Below are positions 24,223 to 33,021 of a DNA stretch of 64,000 bases, one piece after another. The position numbers and the translations under genes are program-made. Below the pieces are notes generated by a model. That model had not been told where the DNA came from. It ran no database searches and saw nothing but the letters and a program-made list of their open reading frames with translations. The stretch is from Siphonodentalium dalli (Eukaryota; Mollusca; Scaphopoda; Gadilida; Siphonodentaliidae). How positions within the stretch are numbered: the stretch's first letter is position 1; every line of letters starts with the position of its first letter. The stretch is taken from NCBI GenBank assembly GCA_032622095.1, contig CP136064.1, positions 172,678,310-172,742,309 on the forward strand, read 5' to 3'.

Positions 24223-24275
24223 GACGCTCTTTATTTACACCATATCAGGAATAGACTAACACGGAACGCTCTTTT
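24223..24275 (+). other. paired ACGCTCTTTAT motif, copy 1
   Basis: ACGCTCTTTATTT at 24223 and ACGCTCTTTT at 24266, 43 bp apart, with ccatatcaggaat between them. Related pairs occur at 24520/24550, 44126/44164, 51408/51450, 54066/54112 and 63629/63671. The function is unknown. Confidence 0.5.
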
Positions 24276-24877
24276 CTAATCCATGTCGTGCTAATGGCGG
24301 TTTTTTGTTTGGGACCCAAACACCGTGTTCATAGTTGTATTTTTTCTTTATTACTGCAATGCGTTTTTTGTGGTTACAACATAGTTGTAGAAAGGTAGTT
24401 CAAGTATATATGCGTACATGTCCCCACTGTTATAACTGCAATGGTAGAGCGTGGAGCAGCTACATCAGTACCGACAGCGTTCGTCATTTATCGCTATTAC
24501 AATGCCACGCCGAAAATAAACGCTCTTTATGTGAGTCTTAGTGGGAGAAACGCTCTTTTATTGGCATTTGCATTCGCTTGTTTACTCGATTTCGTTGATT
24601 TGATTCGTGAATCTTATATGCATACTGCCTTACTTGTCGAAAAGCAAGATTTCACACTGCTTCAACGCGACCTTTGTCGAAACCTAACGGTGCCAACAAA
24701 AACAAGGGTCTCGAGGTTGCTCGTTCAGCGCAGTGTCTATCTGTATGATCTGTGTGTTGCATATGCTATTCGGATCTATCATAAATCTTAATCGCAAACA
24801 CATTTTCTTGAATACTTATAATCAGCGCTCTGTTGGCGACAATACAGTTATTTTTAATTGTTCAAGGGGTTTAGAAA
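24276..24877. other. spacer before the MULE pseudogene
   Basis: It contains a second motif pair (ACGCTCTTTAT at 24520, ACGCTCTTTT at 24550). A 116-codon open frame at 24441-24791 spans this pair; it has one hydrophobic stretch (LLLAFAFACLLDFVDL) and no family that I recognise, and I do not call it a gene. Confidence 0.35.
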
Positions 24878-26789
24878 ATGTCGGCTAGAGACAATGAGGT
24901 ATCTTCACCTGGGGGCGAAAATAGTGCCGCCTGGTTTCCCACATTTCAATGCACTGATGAGATCCCTCAAGATGTTTTAGACAAGATTAACTCCAGGCAA
25001 CATATTTAAAAGCTACAGTGAACTGCAAGAAGTGTTGGTCCAATTGCCACACGCCTTTGAAATATTTACAATTTTTTCTTCGACTAAGCTTCAGTCAGAC
25101 CACCCTTGTGTCTTCGACCGGATTGTGTTCAAGTGCAAGTTTGGATCCCGGGTGCGGCGAACAAAAAGGGTGAGATGCAAACAGAGGTATTATGGTTCAT
25201 TTGGATGCCAGTCGAAGATCATTGTTAATTTATTAAAACTCTGAACGTTCTAAGAATATCATACTCTGATTTTTATCACACAAATGTGAGCGGGGTGAAA
25301 CACAATACACACACAAACATAATCAGGAATCTGCCTGAGATGAGGAGACTTACAGCAGAGGATAAACAATTTATAAAAGACACAAAAAAACCTGGGTTTT
25401 CGTTCCTCAAAACTAGCCCAAAATTTGAGAGTTTGGGGTCGCGAAGAAGGCAAGAACAAGTCGATCAGGTCTATTTAAAGACATAAAGAATTATGTCGAC
25501 AAATTGAATAAAATCCCTCAAAAAAGTGAAGTTGATAGGGTCCTCGATATTCTGACAACAGAAGAAAAACACGGGGCAACAGTTAAATATAAAACACATC
25601 AATGTAATCAGATTTCACACATCTTTTTCCGATCGAAGCAAATGAGAGAGTCTTTCTGTTTGTTCCCACAAGTTATGTTAGATGTTACATATCGGTTATC
25701 AAAGTCGGGTTTTATTTGCTATATATGGCTTGTTGTTGACAATCATTTGAAAGGTCGACTTGTAGGGTGGTCGTTGGTTGCCGACGAAACGCATGAAACT
25801 GTGGAGGAAGTGGTTCAGTTATTCGTCAATGAGAACGGGGAACCAACCATTCAAAGAGGTTCAAACTATAAAGATAGACAAATCGTTCACAACAATAGAT
25901 GCTCTCCGGAAAATGACAAAAAATTGCAACCTAGTCGTTTTAATTTGCAAAGTACATACTTAGAGGAATTTCCAAAACTTGGCAAGAAAAATGTCATGGA
26001 CTGATAAGGAGTTGCAGGCAATCATCAAAGATGCCGTTCCGGCTGTTGAAAAAGAACATTCGATGGCCAAAAGCAAGAAAGCTGCTAACAAGAGTGACAC
26101 ATTAACACTAATTCGGAAAGAAACACAAAAAAGTTATGGAAAATTATAATGACAGATGATAGGGACAAATTTTGTGACATATACAGTGGTATAATCTAAG
26201 ACAAAATGATTCCGTCTGTTTGGAAGGATGATTTTGTTGCTAATTGGGGTGACTGTCGTGAAATGTGGGCAGTTTGTTTTCGGGGTGACTCCATTACGTT
26301 TGGAACAGACGATAACAGTCGGATAGAGTCCCTTAACCAAAAACTGAAGCAGACCATTTGTGCCCTATATACCAGCCTTGACAAGGTGGTATCAGCATTG
26401 CTGCGGTTCGAAGAATCCCATAACGAATTTCGAATGCGAATTTAAGGGGGGGGGGGGATGAAAAAGAATCAGATAATCCCACCATTAATTTTTTGTATGA
26501 GAGGTGTACTCCGGTTGTCGCTAGACTTGTCGAATCCCAATATCAAGAGGTTCATTCACTGACAGTCTCGAGATCGCGCGAAGACTCGGCGATACATGTA
26601 ATATCTTCTGACGAAGGTTCCAGATTGTTCCGAGTGGAAGCAGGAGAATGTTGTTGTAAATTTTATAATCATATGATGTTGCCTTGTGCACACGTCATGT
26701 CGGTTAACATGAATGTAAGTGTTCCACCCTTGCACGGATGGGACGTGCCAAATCGATGTCGGACATTAGAGGAACTCGATGACTGCTGA
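24878..26789 (+). pseudogene. MULE transposase of the ZSWIM1/3 type, decayed
   Basis: Read across several frames, the order is: a short N-terminal leader (MSARDNEVSSPGG); a FAR1-like zinc-binding region at about 24990-25240 (FDRIVFKCKFGS, YYGSFGCQSKIIV); a DDE core with LDVTYRLSKSGF near 25680 and IDKSFTTIDALRK near 25880; the CREMWAVCFRGDSITFGTDD / NSRIESLNQKLKQ block at 26260-26350; and a SWIM zinc finger (ECCCKFYNHMMLPCAHVMS) at about 26645-26700. In MULE transposases these two aspartates belong to the catalytic triad and the SWIM finger sits C-terminal, as here. At least four frameshifts are present, one at a 13-G run (26444). It is clearly non-functional. I did not find its TIRs. Confidence 0.85.
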
Positions 26790-26946
26790 TCAGCAAGAAA
26801 CTGGGATAACTGAAACTAATCATACCCATAAAACAGAAAAAGAGTGTACTGACATAAGCGCAATTAACACAGAGAAGCATAGTTAAAAAACTTCAGTTAA
26901 TCTGCGGTATACCCCAGACGCTCATGTAAACAGCAAGCAAGCAAAT

Positions 26947-27453
26947 TTGACAGTTACGACAGGTAACCAACAATTTCTTGCTGACAAACCAGACGATGAG
27001 CAACCGGTATCACCACACATCGTGGTTGTTCCGTCTCAATTGGCCGCTGTGACATCGGAGCAATCTATTCAGACTATTGCTGTGCGTTACTCGAGGTCCA
27101 TGGAACTCTGTAAGAGATTGTCAACGTTCTTGTCGATTAGAAGTCAGCCAGAATTCGAGCAAAAATATTTGACACTAAGCAATATTTTCGACAGCTGACA
27201 GAACAGTTACCCCGAGGACAGGGACGAAGAAGGATTGTCTCTACCCAAGAGGAGAAAGGTTGCTGGGAGGCCTAAAGGCTTTGACAGTAAACATAAGCCA
27301 GATAAACGGAAAATTGGTGTACGTAAAAACAAACAGATGATTGCAGATATTGAGAAAGGACAGTTTATCTCGGAAGAAACTATGAACACATTTCTCGACA
27401 TGCTAAGCAAAAAAAATTCAGAAGTGGGCGGTTTGGATAATCAAGTTCGATAG
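26947..27453 (+). pseudogene. basic AT-hook-like C-terminal region following the transposase
   Basis: One frame with a single in-frame stop (TGA at 27196) reads RSMELCKRLSTFLSIRSQPE, then GLSLPKRRKVAGRPKGFDSK and ISEETMNTFLDMLSKKN. KRRKVAGRPKG resembles an AT-hook (GRP core in basic context), a common tail in ZSWIM-type transposases, so this is probably the 3' end of the same gene. The 160 bp between it and the SWIM finger are out of frame. It could also begin the downstream gene. Confidence 0.5.
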
Positions 27454-28232
27454 TAATATTGGAAAATTTGTACAGCTAATCAGTTTGCCGGGGAACTTGT
27501 ATGTTTGTGTATATGGGAATGGATCTGTTGGTGAGATTGACATATACTGCTCGTTCACATTGAACCTCATGCAGTCACCCACATTGGCTGTCGATTTTGT
27601 CGGAGCTATCGAGCAATCATGGAGGATTGTAATGAATGGGTCTAAGCTAGCACCACAGCATGTGCATCCCAAAATCAGTTGCAATAATGAGAATTTATGA
27701 AAGTTGTTCTGCTCCGAAGAGTGAGTCATCTGTTTTGGCCTTATCTGTTGCAACTGAATTGTGCCGTTCGGGAGACCCAGTGAAGCGATCTTTTAAACCG
27801 CGAGCTTGCCGAGAACATCTCAAGCATTGCCTCGAGAAACATAATATTGTTCAGTTTCCGTCATCGAAAAAGATAATTGTTTGTCACCCAACGAAACTTC
27901 CCGTGAAGATCTACTGCCCCTGTAGATTGCCAGCATACTCAGTAATTTGAGGTGGTTACGGAGAAAGCAGAATGGTGCAATGTGGCGTGTGTCTCGAATG
28001 TTTCCGCTATTCTTGTATAGGAGTTGCTGAGGCAATAAAAGACTATATGTGTGGCTCGTGCACATGTACGAAGGGTTCACCCCTGTGTCAACACGAACCA
28101 AAGCAGACCACTAATGTTGTACATCGCGATCTTGTAAACGCCAGATTCCAAAAGCTGCTCCAAAGGCAACCTGAAGCATCAGACATACCCGTGTTTTCCA
28201 TCTCGATAACTGAACATATTTCTCCTATGCAG

Positions 28233-28467
28233 TTAGTGAAATATGTGGAGGTGGATCGCAATCAGACAGAAAAGTTTCCTGGCCAAGTTGCGAACTTGAC
28301 TACAAGCATACAGAAGAAAGGAGTTATAAATCCCATTTTGATTGCCGTTAAGAGATACCCTTCATCTGATTACCTTGCTGGTTCAGCATTCGTTTTTGAG
28401 GGCAACACCAGGGTCGCTGTTGCGGTCAACTTGGGTTTATCGTGGGTACCTGTGCGTGTCTATTGCA
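28233..28467 (+). other. ParB/Srx-like domain within the pseudogene
   Basis: Residues 88-165 of the frame beginning at 27972. Helix-strand order and the conserved boxes (S-I-x-x-x-G-V-x-x-P-I; E-G-N-x-R-V-A-V-A; G-L-x-x-V-P-V-x-V) fit the ParB N-terminal fold. This domain is common in bacterial partition proteins and phage-type DNA modification systems and uncommon in animal genes. Confidence 0.5.
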
Positions 28468-28619
28468 ATTTCATGGCCTGTTCAGAAACTCGGACAACTC
28501 TAGTCCAACAAGTTCCAAATGAGTTTCCTTCCGATCCCTCACCTTCAGACTTTGGGTTTTTTACTCGGGAAGGCCTCCCGCTGCTCCCTGGATGGGGAGG
28601 AAAGCTAAAGGATGGTGGG

Positions 28620-29410
28620 GGATTCAATTGTTCAATGTCAAATACGTGCACGATCGACAACCTGTTGGCTATATTTGCATCGAAATTTGACCAGATCGAC
28701 AGGGAATTGACTGCCTTTCTAGCTAATGACAATGCCAATGAAAGCCAGTGTATTTGCCTCCTTGTCTTGCAACAATCACTCAAACTTATCAATATAGGTC
28801 TCAGTGTGGAAGGCAAAATGCATTTTGTCCATATGGATAAGGCGTATACAACTGATCACTTCCATAACACATGGGGACCGAATATGCCCACTTTTTGACC
28901 CACTTCACGTGGTTGTTGTAAACGGAAGAAATATTCTTGTGTGACAAAAGTGATTGCCAATCTCCTGACGCGGTTACCGAAGGGCGGTCGGTCGCTGCGT
29001 TGGAGAATAATTGTGCTGCGGAAGATTCCAGACTTCAGAAAAGCATCGAAACGTGGAATGTCAAAGCACTGTCACGCAAACGAACGAAATGCCAATCCTG
29101 TCACGGATAACTGGTATTCAAGAGGCGATGGAAATACGGCCCAGCTCCTTTCCTAGCTCTATCGGTTCAAGAAATGAAAATAAGTGCAATGAAGTTCCCA
29201 TCTTCTGTCCATGTACTTGACTGCGAGTACCAACTCATTGGATTCACTTTTTACTCTCATGGAAGAAGACATTTTGTTGCAGGGCTGGACATTCAAGGAG
29301 AGTGGTTCCTTTATGACGGCTTGAAGAAAGAAAACCGCCTTGTGCAATGCCCCATACAATCGATGGATGTGCCCTGCACAGCTCTGTTTCTGAAACGTAA
29401 TGTCAACTAG
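28620..29410 (+). other. USP-like cysteine protease region within the pseudogene
   Basis: A Cys box near 28647 and a His box near 29270 are about 208 codons apart, a short spacing for USP enzymes (often 250-350 residues), as in compact transposon-borne or USPL1-like proteases. A C-terminal FLYDGL and FLKRNV complete the fold. It is interrupted by frameshifts and one stop. Confidence 0.55.
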
Positions 29411-29664
29411 ATCGACTCCAAAGTTGTGTTAAGATAATTTATCGAGTTTGCTGCTCAAGAAAGTTATGGTTGAGACTATGGCTGTTCCTCGTTGATATTG
29501 TTTGTGTTCTGTTCTGATTAAGTGCAATTGTATCAGTTGGGCATGCTCCGCGGAGATACCTATGTCGGGCAACAGAGATTGACGTCCATACCGCAGGCAT
29601 CTCATATGGTGTATATGAGATAAACAACAGTTATAAGAGTATGATACACAAATTATATTTTAAA

Positions 29665-30200
29665 AATCATATCCCATAATCGCTGCAAGATGTTGCGTCG
29701 TTACATATGATTTTTTGGTTACTAATTTCCATAGTCTGGTGTGAGAATACCATGACAAATTTTCATTTGACAAGCAATTGTCGCTGTTTTATTTAATGTT
29801 TGCTTTGAGCTCCGTTACTCACTTGGAGGCTGAATAGCGGGAATTTTTAAAATCGTAGGACACTTTCGCTGCAAGATTTTGCGTCCGTCTTTTTATGTTT
29901 TGTTTCAGTTACGGGTACTAACAGTTATATAATCGTGTGTGAGAAGTTTTCATGCTACGAGCAATTGCCGATGTTTTGTTTCATGTTCGCTTTGATTTCC
30001 GTTATTAATTTGGAGGCTGGATAGCTGATATTTTCAATATCATATGCCATATTATCTGCAATAGTTTGCGTCGTTCTGTTTTGCGTTTCAGTTACTAATG
30101 TATATATTCTTGCGTGAGCATCATATGAGAATATTCCATATGATGGGCACTTGTCAGTGTTTTGCTTTGATTTCAATTATTCATTTGGCTGCTGAACGGC
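29665..30200. repeat. three diverged ~175-bp tandem repeats
   Basis: Units start cgctgcaagat(g/t)ttgcgtc, carry gtgtgagaa...catg and agcaattg(t/c)cg, then tttg(a)tttccgttatt, ggaggctg(a/g)atagc. Copies begin near 29680, 29868 and 30052, with the third most diverged. They lie 3' of the protease pseudogene and show no coding capacity. Confidence 0.7.
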
Positions 30201-30234
30201 TTTAGAACTTATGTTATCAACTACATGCTGGCAC

Positions 30235-30405
30235 ATGCTCACATACATACACACACATACAAACACAAACTTGAACACATACAATAAAAATACGCATGCT
30301 TTCATACAAACAAGCACATGGATTATACACATGCATACACACATACATACAAACAGATACAAAAACACATACATAATACATACATGCATATACACACGGG
30401 TTGCG
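30235..30405. repeat. ACACAT-rich microsatellite region
   Basis: A compound (acac/acat/acaa) simple repeat. Open frames on both strands here (YIHTHTNTN-like, VCVCMCVCM-like) are products of the repeat. Confidence 0.85.
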
Positions 30406-30484
30406 TGCTTCGGTCAACAATTTCCTATATACAAACCACACCCGTCGTTCGAGTATTACCAAACTTCATATGCATGCACACACC

Positions 30485-30710
30485 TCTAGATGGGAGCCAT
30501 CGAATTTTACCGAAATTCGTCGAATAACATGGTCGCCTATATATGGCCATCTTGGATTTCAGAATCTGAATTCATCTGCACATCCTGTAGTCCACATTCA
30601 TTGGACAATTATTTTGAACATTTACAGGCATGTTTAGGATTACCTCTAGGATGGGAACCATCGAATTTGAACGATTTTCGAGAAAAAAGATGGCCGCCGG
30701 TTACTTAAGC
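30485..30710. repeat. two ~165-bp repeat copies (tctag-atggga-ccatcgaat)
   Basis: tctagatgggagccatcgaa at 30484 recurs as tctaggatgggaaccatcga near 30645. Both are followed by an (a)atggcc(g/a) motif that also appears near 11266, 38640 and 38990, suggesting a dispersed family. Confidence 0.5.
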
Positions 30711-30748
30711 ATAATATTATAAACTGTCTGATTTCTACGGCAACGTAA

Positions 30749-30838
30749 AACCACCACTTCCTCTTCTGTTACTAACTTGTTTAAACATGTTAGCTAACTT
30801 GTTTAAACAAGTTACTAACATAATAGGAAGTGGTGGTT
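30749..30838. mobile_element. 90-bp foldback, arms AACCACCACTTCCT
   Basis: aaccaccacttcct (30749-30762) is the exact inverse of aggaagtggtggtt (30825-30838). The interior is also palindromic (gttactaacttgtttaaac against gtttaaacaagttactaac). It could be a very small MITE or a stable hairpin. No convincing TSD. Confidence 0.5.
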
Positions 30839-31115
30839 CTGCTCTGACGTATATAGAGCTCACTATCACTATATGGACTGACATATTATGGCATGATCCC
30901 ATTTCCAAGTATCATTGACACTTTTCACTGTGAATAATACATATAAGAACAAAGTCGATCTATTTCTCCATTTTCTCCATATTGGTGATGTTTTAATAAA
31001 TTATATTTTTTCCATGTTCACCCACTGCGAACACCTTGTTTTTCTTTGACAACGATAGCCTGTAATATCATCAGAAACAAGACACAAGCCAGAATCATGT
31101 CGGACCATCGTCTAA

Positions 31116-31508
31116 GGGTACGTCCATGCGCTGGCAAGTTTGCGCGGCATGTTTTTGCGGGCATTTCGTCATAGAAAACCACATGGTCCCAGAATATGAA
31201 CGGAAACAGGCACATAACATGCATCTTTACCAAAGCTAACGACATGAGAAGTAAAATGTATGTAGTTCCACTTGCTTTCAAATACCTGTATGATTTATTC
31301 TTGCGAGATAATTGCATGTTATTTACAGGCAAATTCCGGTAGCATCGCTACAGGTGGAACAACCGAGATTTTACTTCGCACATAGTTAGCTGTGGTACAG
31401 AATCATCTTATATGCTTGTTTCCGTTCATATTCTGGCACCATATCGTTTTCTACGACAAAATGCCTGCAAACCGTACCGTGTAAACTTGCCAGTGTATGA
31501 ACGTACCC
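31116..31508. mobile_element. 393-bp PIF/Harbinger-like MITE, TSD TAA
   Basis: TIRs begin GGGTACGTCCATGCGCTGGC and end GCCAGTGTATGAACGTACCC (31508). Inverted similarity runs about 100 bp inward (catagaaaaccacatggtcc against its inverse). TAA flanks both ends (31113-31115 and 31509-31511), the TWA-type TSD of PIF/Harbinger. Its TIR differs from that of the element at 19685, so it is a separate family. Confidence 0.85.
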
Positions 31509-31732
31509 TAAAGACCAAACACCCACCTCTATATAGATACATCTTCTTTTTATTTCTCCTTTTTTTTGTTGATATATATGCCCTATAGTGGAGCGGATAA
31601 GTGCCAGAAAATAGCGAATCGTTACACTTTGTGAATAAATTCCGAAATTTTGCACACTTAATTTTTGGTATGTCGCGGTTAAAAAAAATTCGGTAGGCAA
31701 AACATTCCGAGCTCATTTAGAGTGATTAAGCT

Positions 31733-31746
31733 GTTGCCATAGCAAC
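31733..31746 (+). promoter_or_regulatory. X-box-like site GTTGCCATAGCAAC
   Basis: It matches the RFX consensus GTHNYYATRRNAAC in full. A second match, GTTGTCATGGAAAC, lies at 31909-31922, 176 bp away, and a third, GTCCCCATAGCAAC, at 38022-38035. They may be regulatory or part of a repeat. Confidence 0.3.
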
Positions 31747-31908
31747 CCACCCCTGTTGTAATTTACGGTATAGGGCAGTTAATTTTGATGGACTGCTATG
31801 TGAATATTATCAGCAATATCGATGTAGGTGTTTCTTTGTCCAATAGAGGAAGGGCCACTCTATACAACAGACTGTAAAAATTGGGTCCAGGTCAGCACAG
31901 TTTTGTTT

Positions 31909-31922
31909 GTTGTCATGGAAAC
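31909..31922 (+). promoter_or_regulatory. X-box-like site GTTGTCATGGAAAC
   Basis: Full match to GTHNYYATRRNAAC. It lies about 1.1 kb upstream of the first ATG of the 33-kb gene relic. Confidence 0.3.
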
Positions 31923-32576
31923 GAGTGGATTTTCTTAAATAATTGAGTTATACCAGTACGCACAAATTTTATGTGATATGTTTCAATTTAAGATTATATC
32001 ATCATCGGTATTCCATAAATACAATATAACAGATTTTCCGGATTTAGTTAGTGATTGACCACAATAAACGAAGATTTATATGAACACCAGTTGGCGCGAA
32101 TTAGCTGCTTCGAGATTGGTTGGTGAAAAAATGATGTTCCGGTAGTAGCTTTGGTGAACATTTTAATAATTGGAATTCCCGCTATAAGATTACTTTCGTA
32201 GCTCTTAAATGTTATATATATCCTCAAAGCTGGTTTCGCTATACCCACATTTAGGTCCTAGTTGCCATGTAAACAAGCGTTCCCCAACTGTGCCAATACA
32301 ATGGTTACACTGGAAATCGTCTCATCCCGGTAGATAACAAATGGTAGCGAGTAAATTTGAACAATTATTCAATCACAAGATAACTTATGTCTAAATTCAT
32401 TTATAATTATTCCGCCTCACGTTCCCTAAGTTTGTTGTTGTGCATCTTTGCCTTCCATACATTTTGTTAGCCGGAAGTTTCAGAACCGCGTGCGTTCAAA
32501 AAAACATATTCGATCGGATTCACTTTCTAAAACTGAAGACTAAAAGAGAAAATAACAGAACCAGATATTTCATGTG

Positions 32577-32999
32577 GTAAGTCTACTGTTGTTTTATAGC
32601 ACAACGGTTCATCAGAATACAATCAAGATTTGAGTGAAATATTTTGTGATGAAAGTGGAAATATTTATGTTGACTAACTACACGGTGATTATTGGTTTCC
32701 CATTCAGCCAACCAACCCCTTTTCACACTAACATGCTTGATACGTGGTGCATATCTTTATCAAATTGAATATTATAACACAAATATATGAACTATGATGA
32801 TATTCACTCCATGTTAAACGTCACGCACATTGATAAAAAACAACGGAAAGCCGATATGTTAACAATTGCGGATCCCTTCTTTAGTGTTGCAATGATTGCG
32901 TTTCAGTATGCATCCACAATTGTATGACATATCTTGTCCTCTCTCGTTCTTGTTTTGTGTCATTACGTTTCTAATTCTCCTGACTTCTTCTATTTACAG
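32577..32999 (+). other. candidate 5'-UTR intron of the 33-kb gene
   Basis: Donor catgtg|gtaagt at 32577 and acceptor ttcttctatttacag|g ending at 32999, with a pyrimidine-rich tract before the acceptor. The exon then runs 22 bp to the ATG at 33022. Strong donor and acceptor with the right spacing suggest that the ancestral gene was spliced. Confidence 0.5.
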
Positions 33000-33021
33000 G
33001 ATTAGAAGCTGAAAATCCACA

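Larger units (their letters stand above)
27485..29410 (+). pseudogene. PHD-like / ParB-like / USP-like protease gene, decayed
   Basis: Three regions follow in order. (1) A degenerate PHD finger at 27918-28065: CPCRLPAYS, an in-frame stop at 27948, then MVQCGVCLECFRYSC and YMCGSC; the usual histidine position is lost. (2) A ParB/sulfiredoxin-like region at 28233-28467: LTTSIQKKGVINPILIAV and FEGNTRVAVAVNLGLSWVPV, resembling the 'G-x-x-x-P-I' and 'EGNRR-x-A-A' boxes of ParB N-terminal domains. (3) A USP-type cysteine protease: Cys box SNTCTIDNLLAIF (Cys codon 28647-28649) and His box HGRRHFVAGLDIQGEWFLYD (His codon 29270-29272), with possible zinc cysteines between them (CDKSDC near 28940, CQSC near 29095). 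Frameshifts near 28891 and 28940 and a stop near 29109 break the protease. The N-terminal 27485-27700 is unrecognised. Domain names rest on motif recognition only. Confidence 0.6.
31512..32576. other. upstream region of the 33-kb gene relic
   Basis: No gene is recognised. Two RFX X-box-like palindromes lie at 31733 and 31909. A possible 5' exon would end at the splice donor at 32577. No TATA box could be tied to a start site. Confidence 0.35.

Noticed and set aside
24441..24791. 116-codon frame upstream of the MULE pseudogene
   Set aside because: No recognised domain, and the paired ACGCTCTTTAT motif lies inside it, so the sequence is better explained by that element.
30177..30637. Overlapping open frames on both strands near 30.2-30.6 kb
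   Set aside because: Derived from the ACACAT microsatellite and adjoining repeat.
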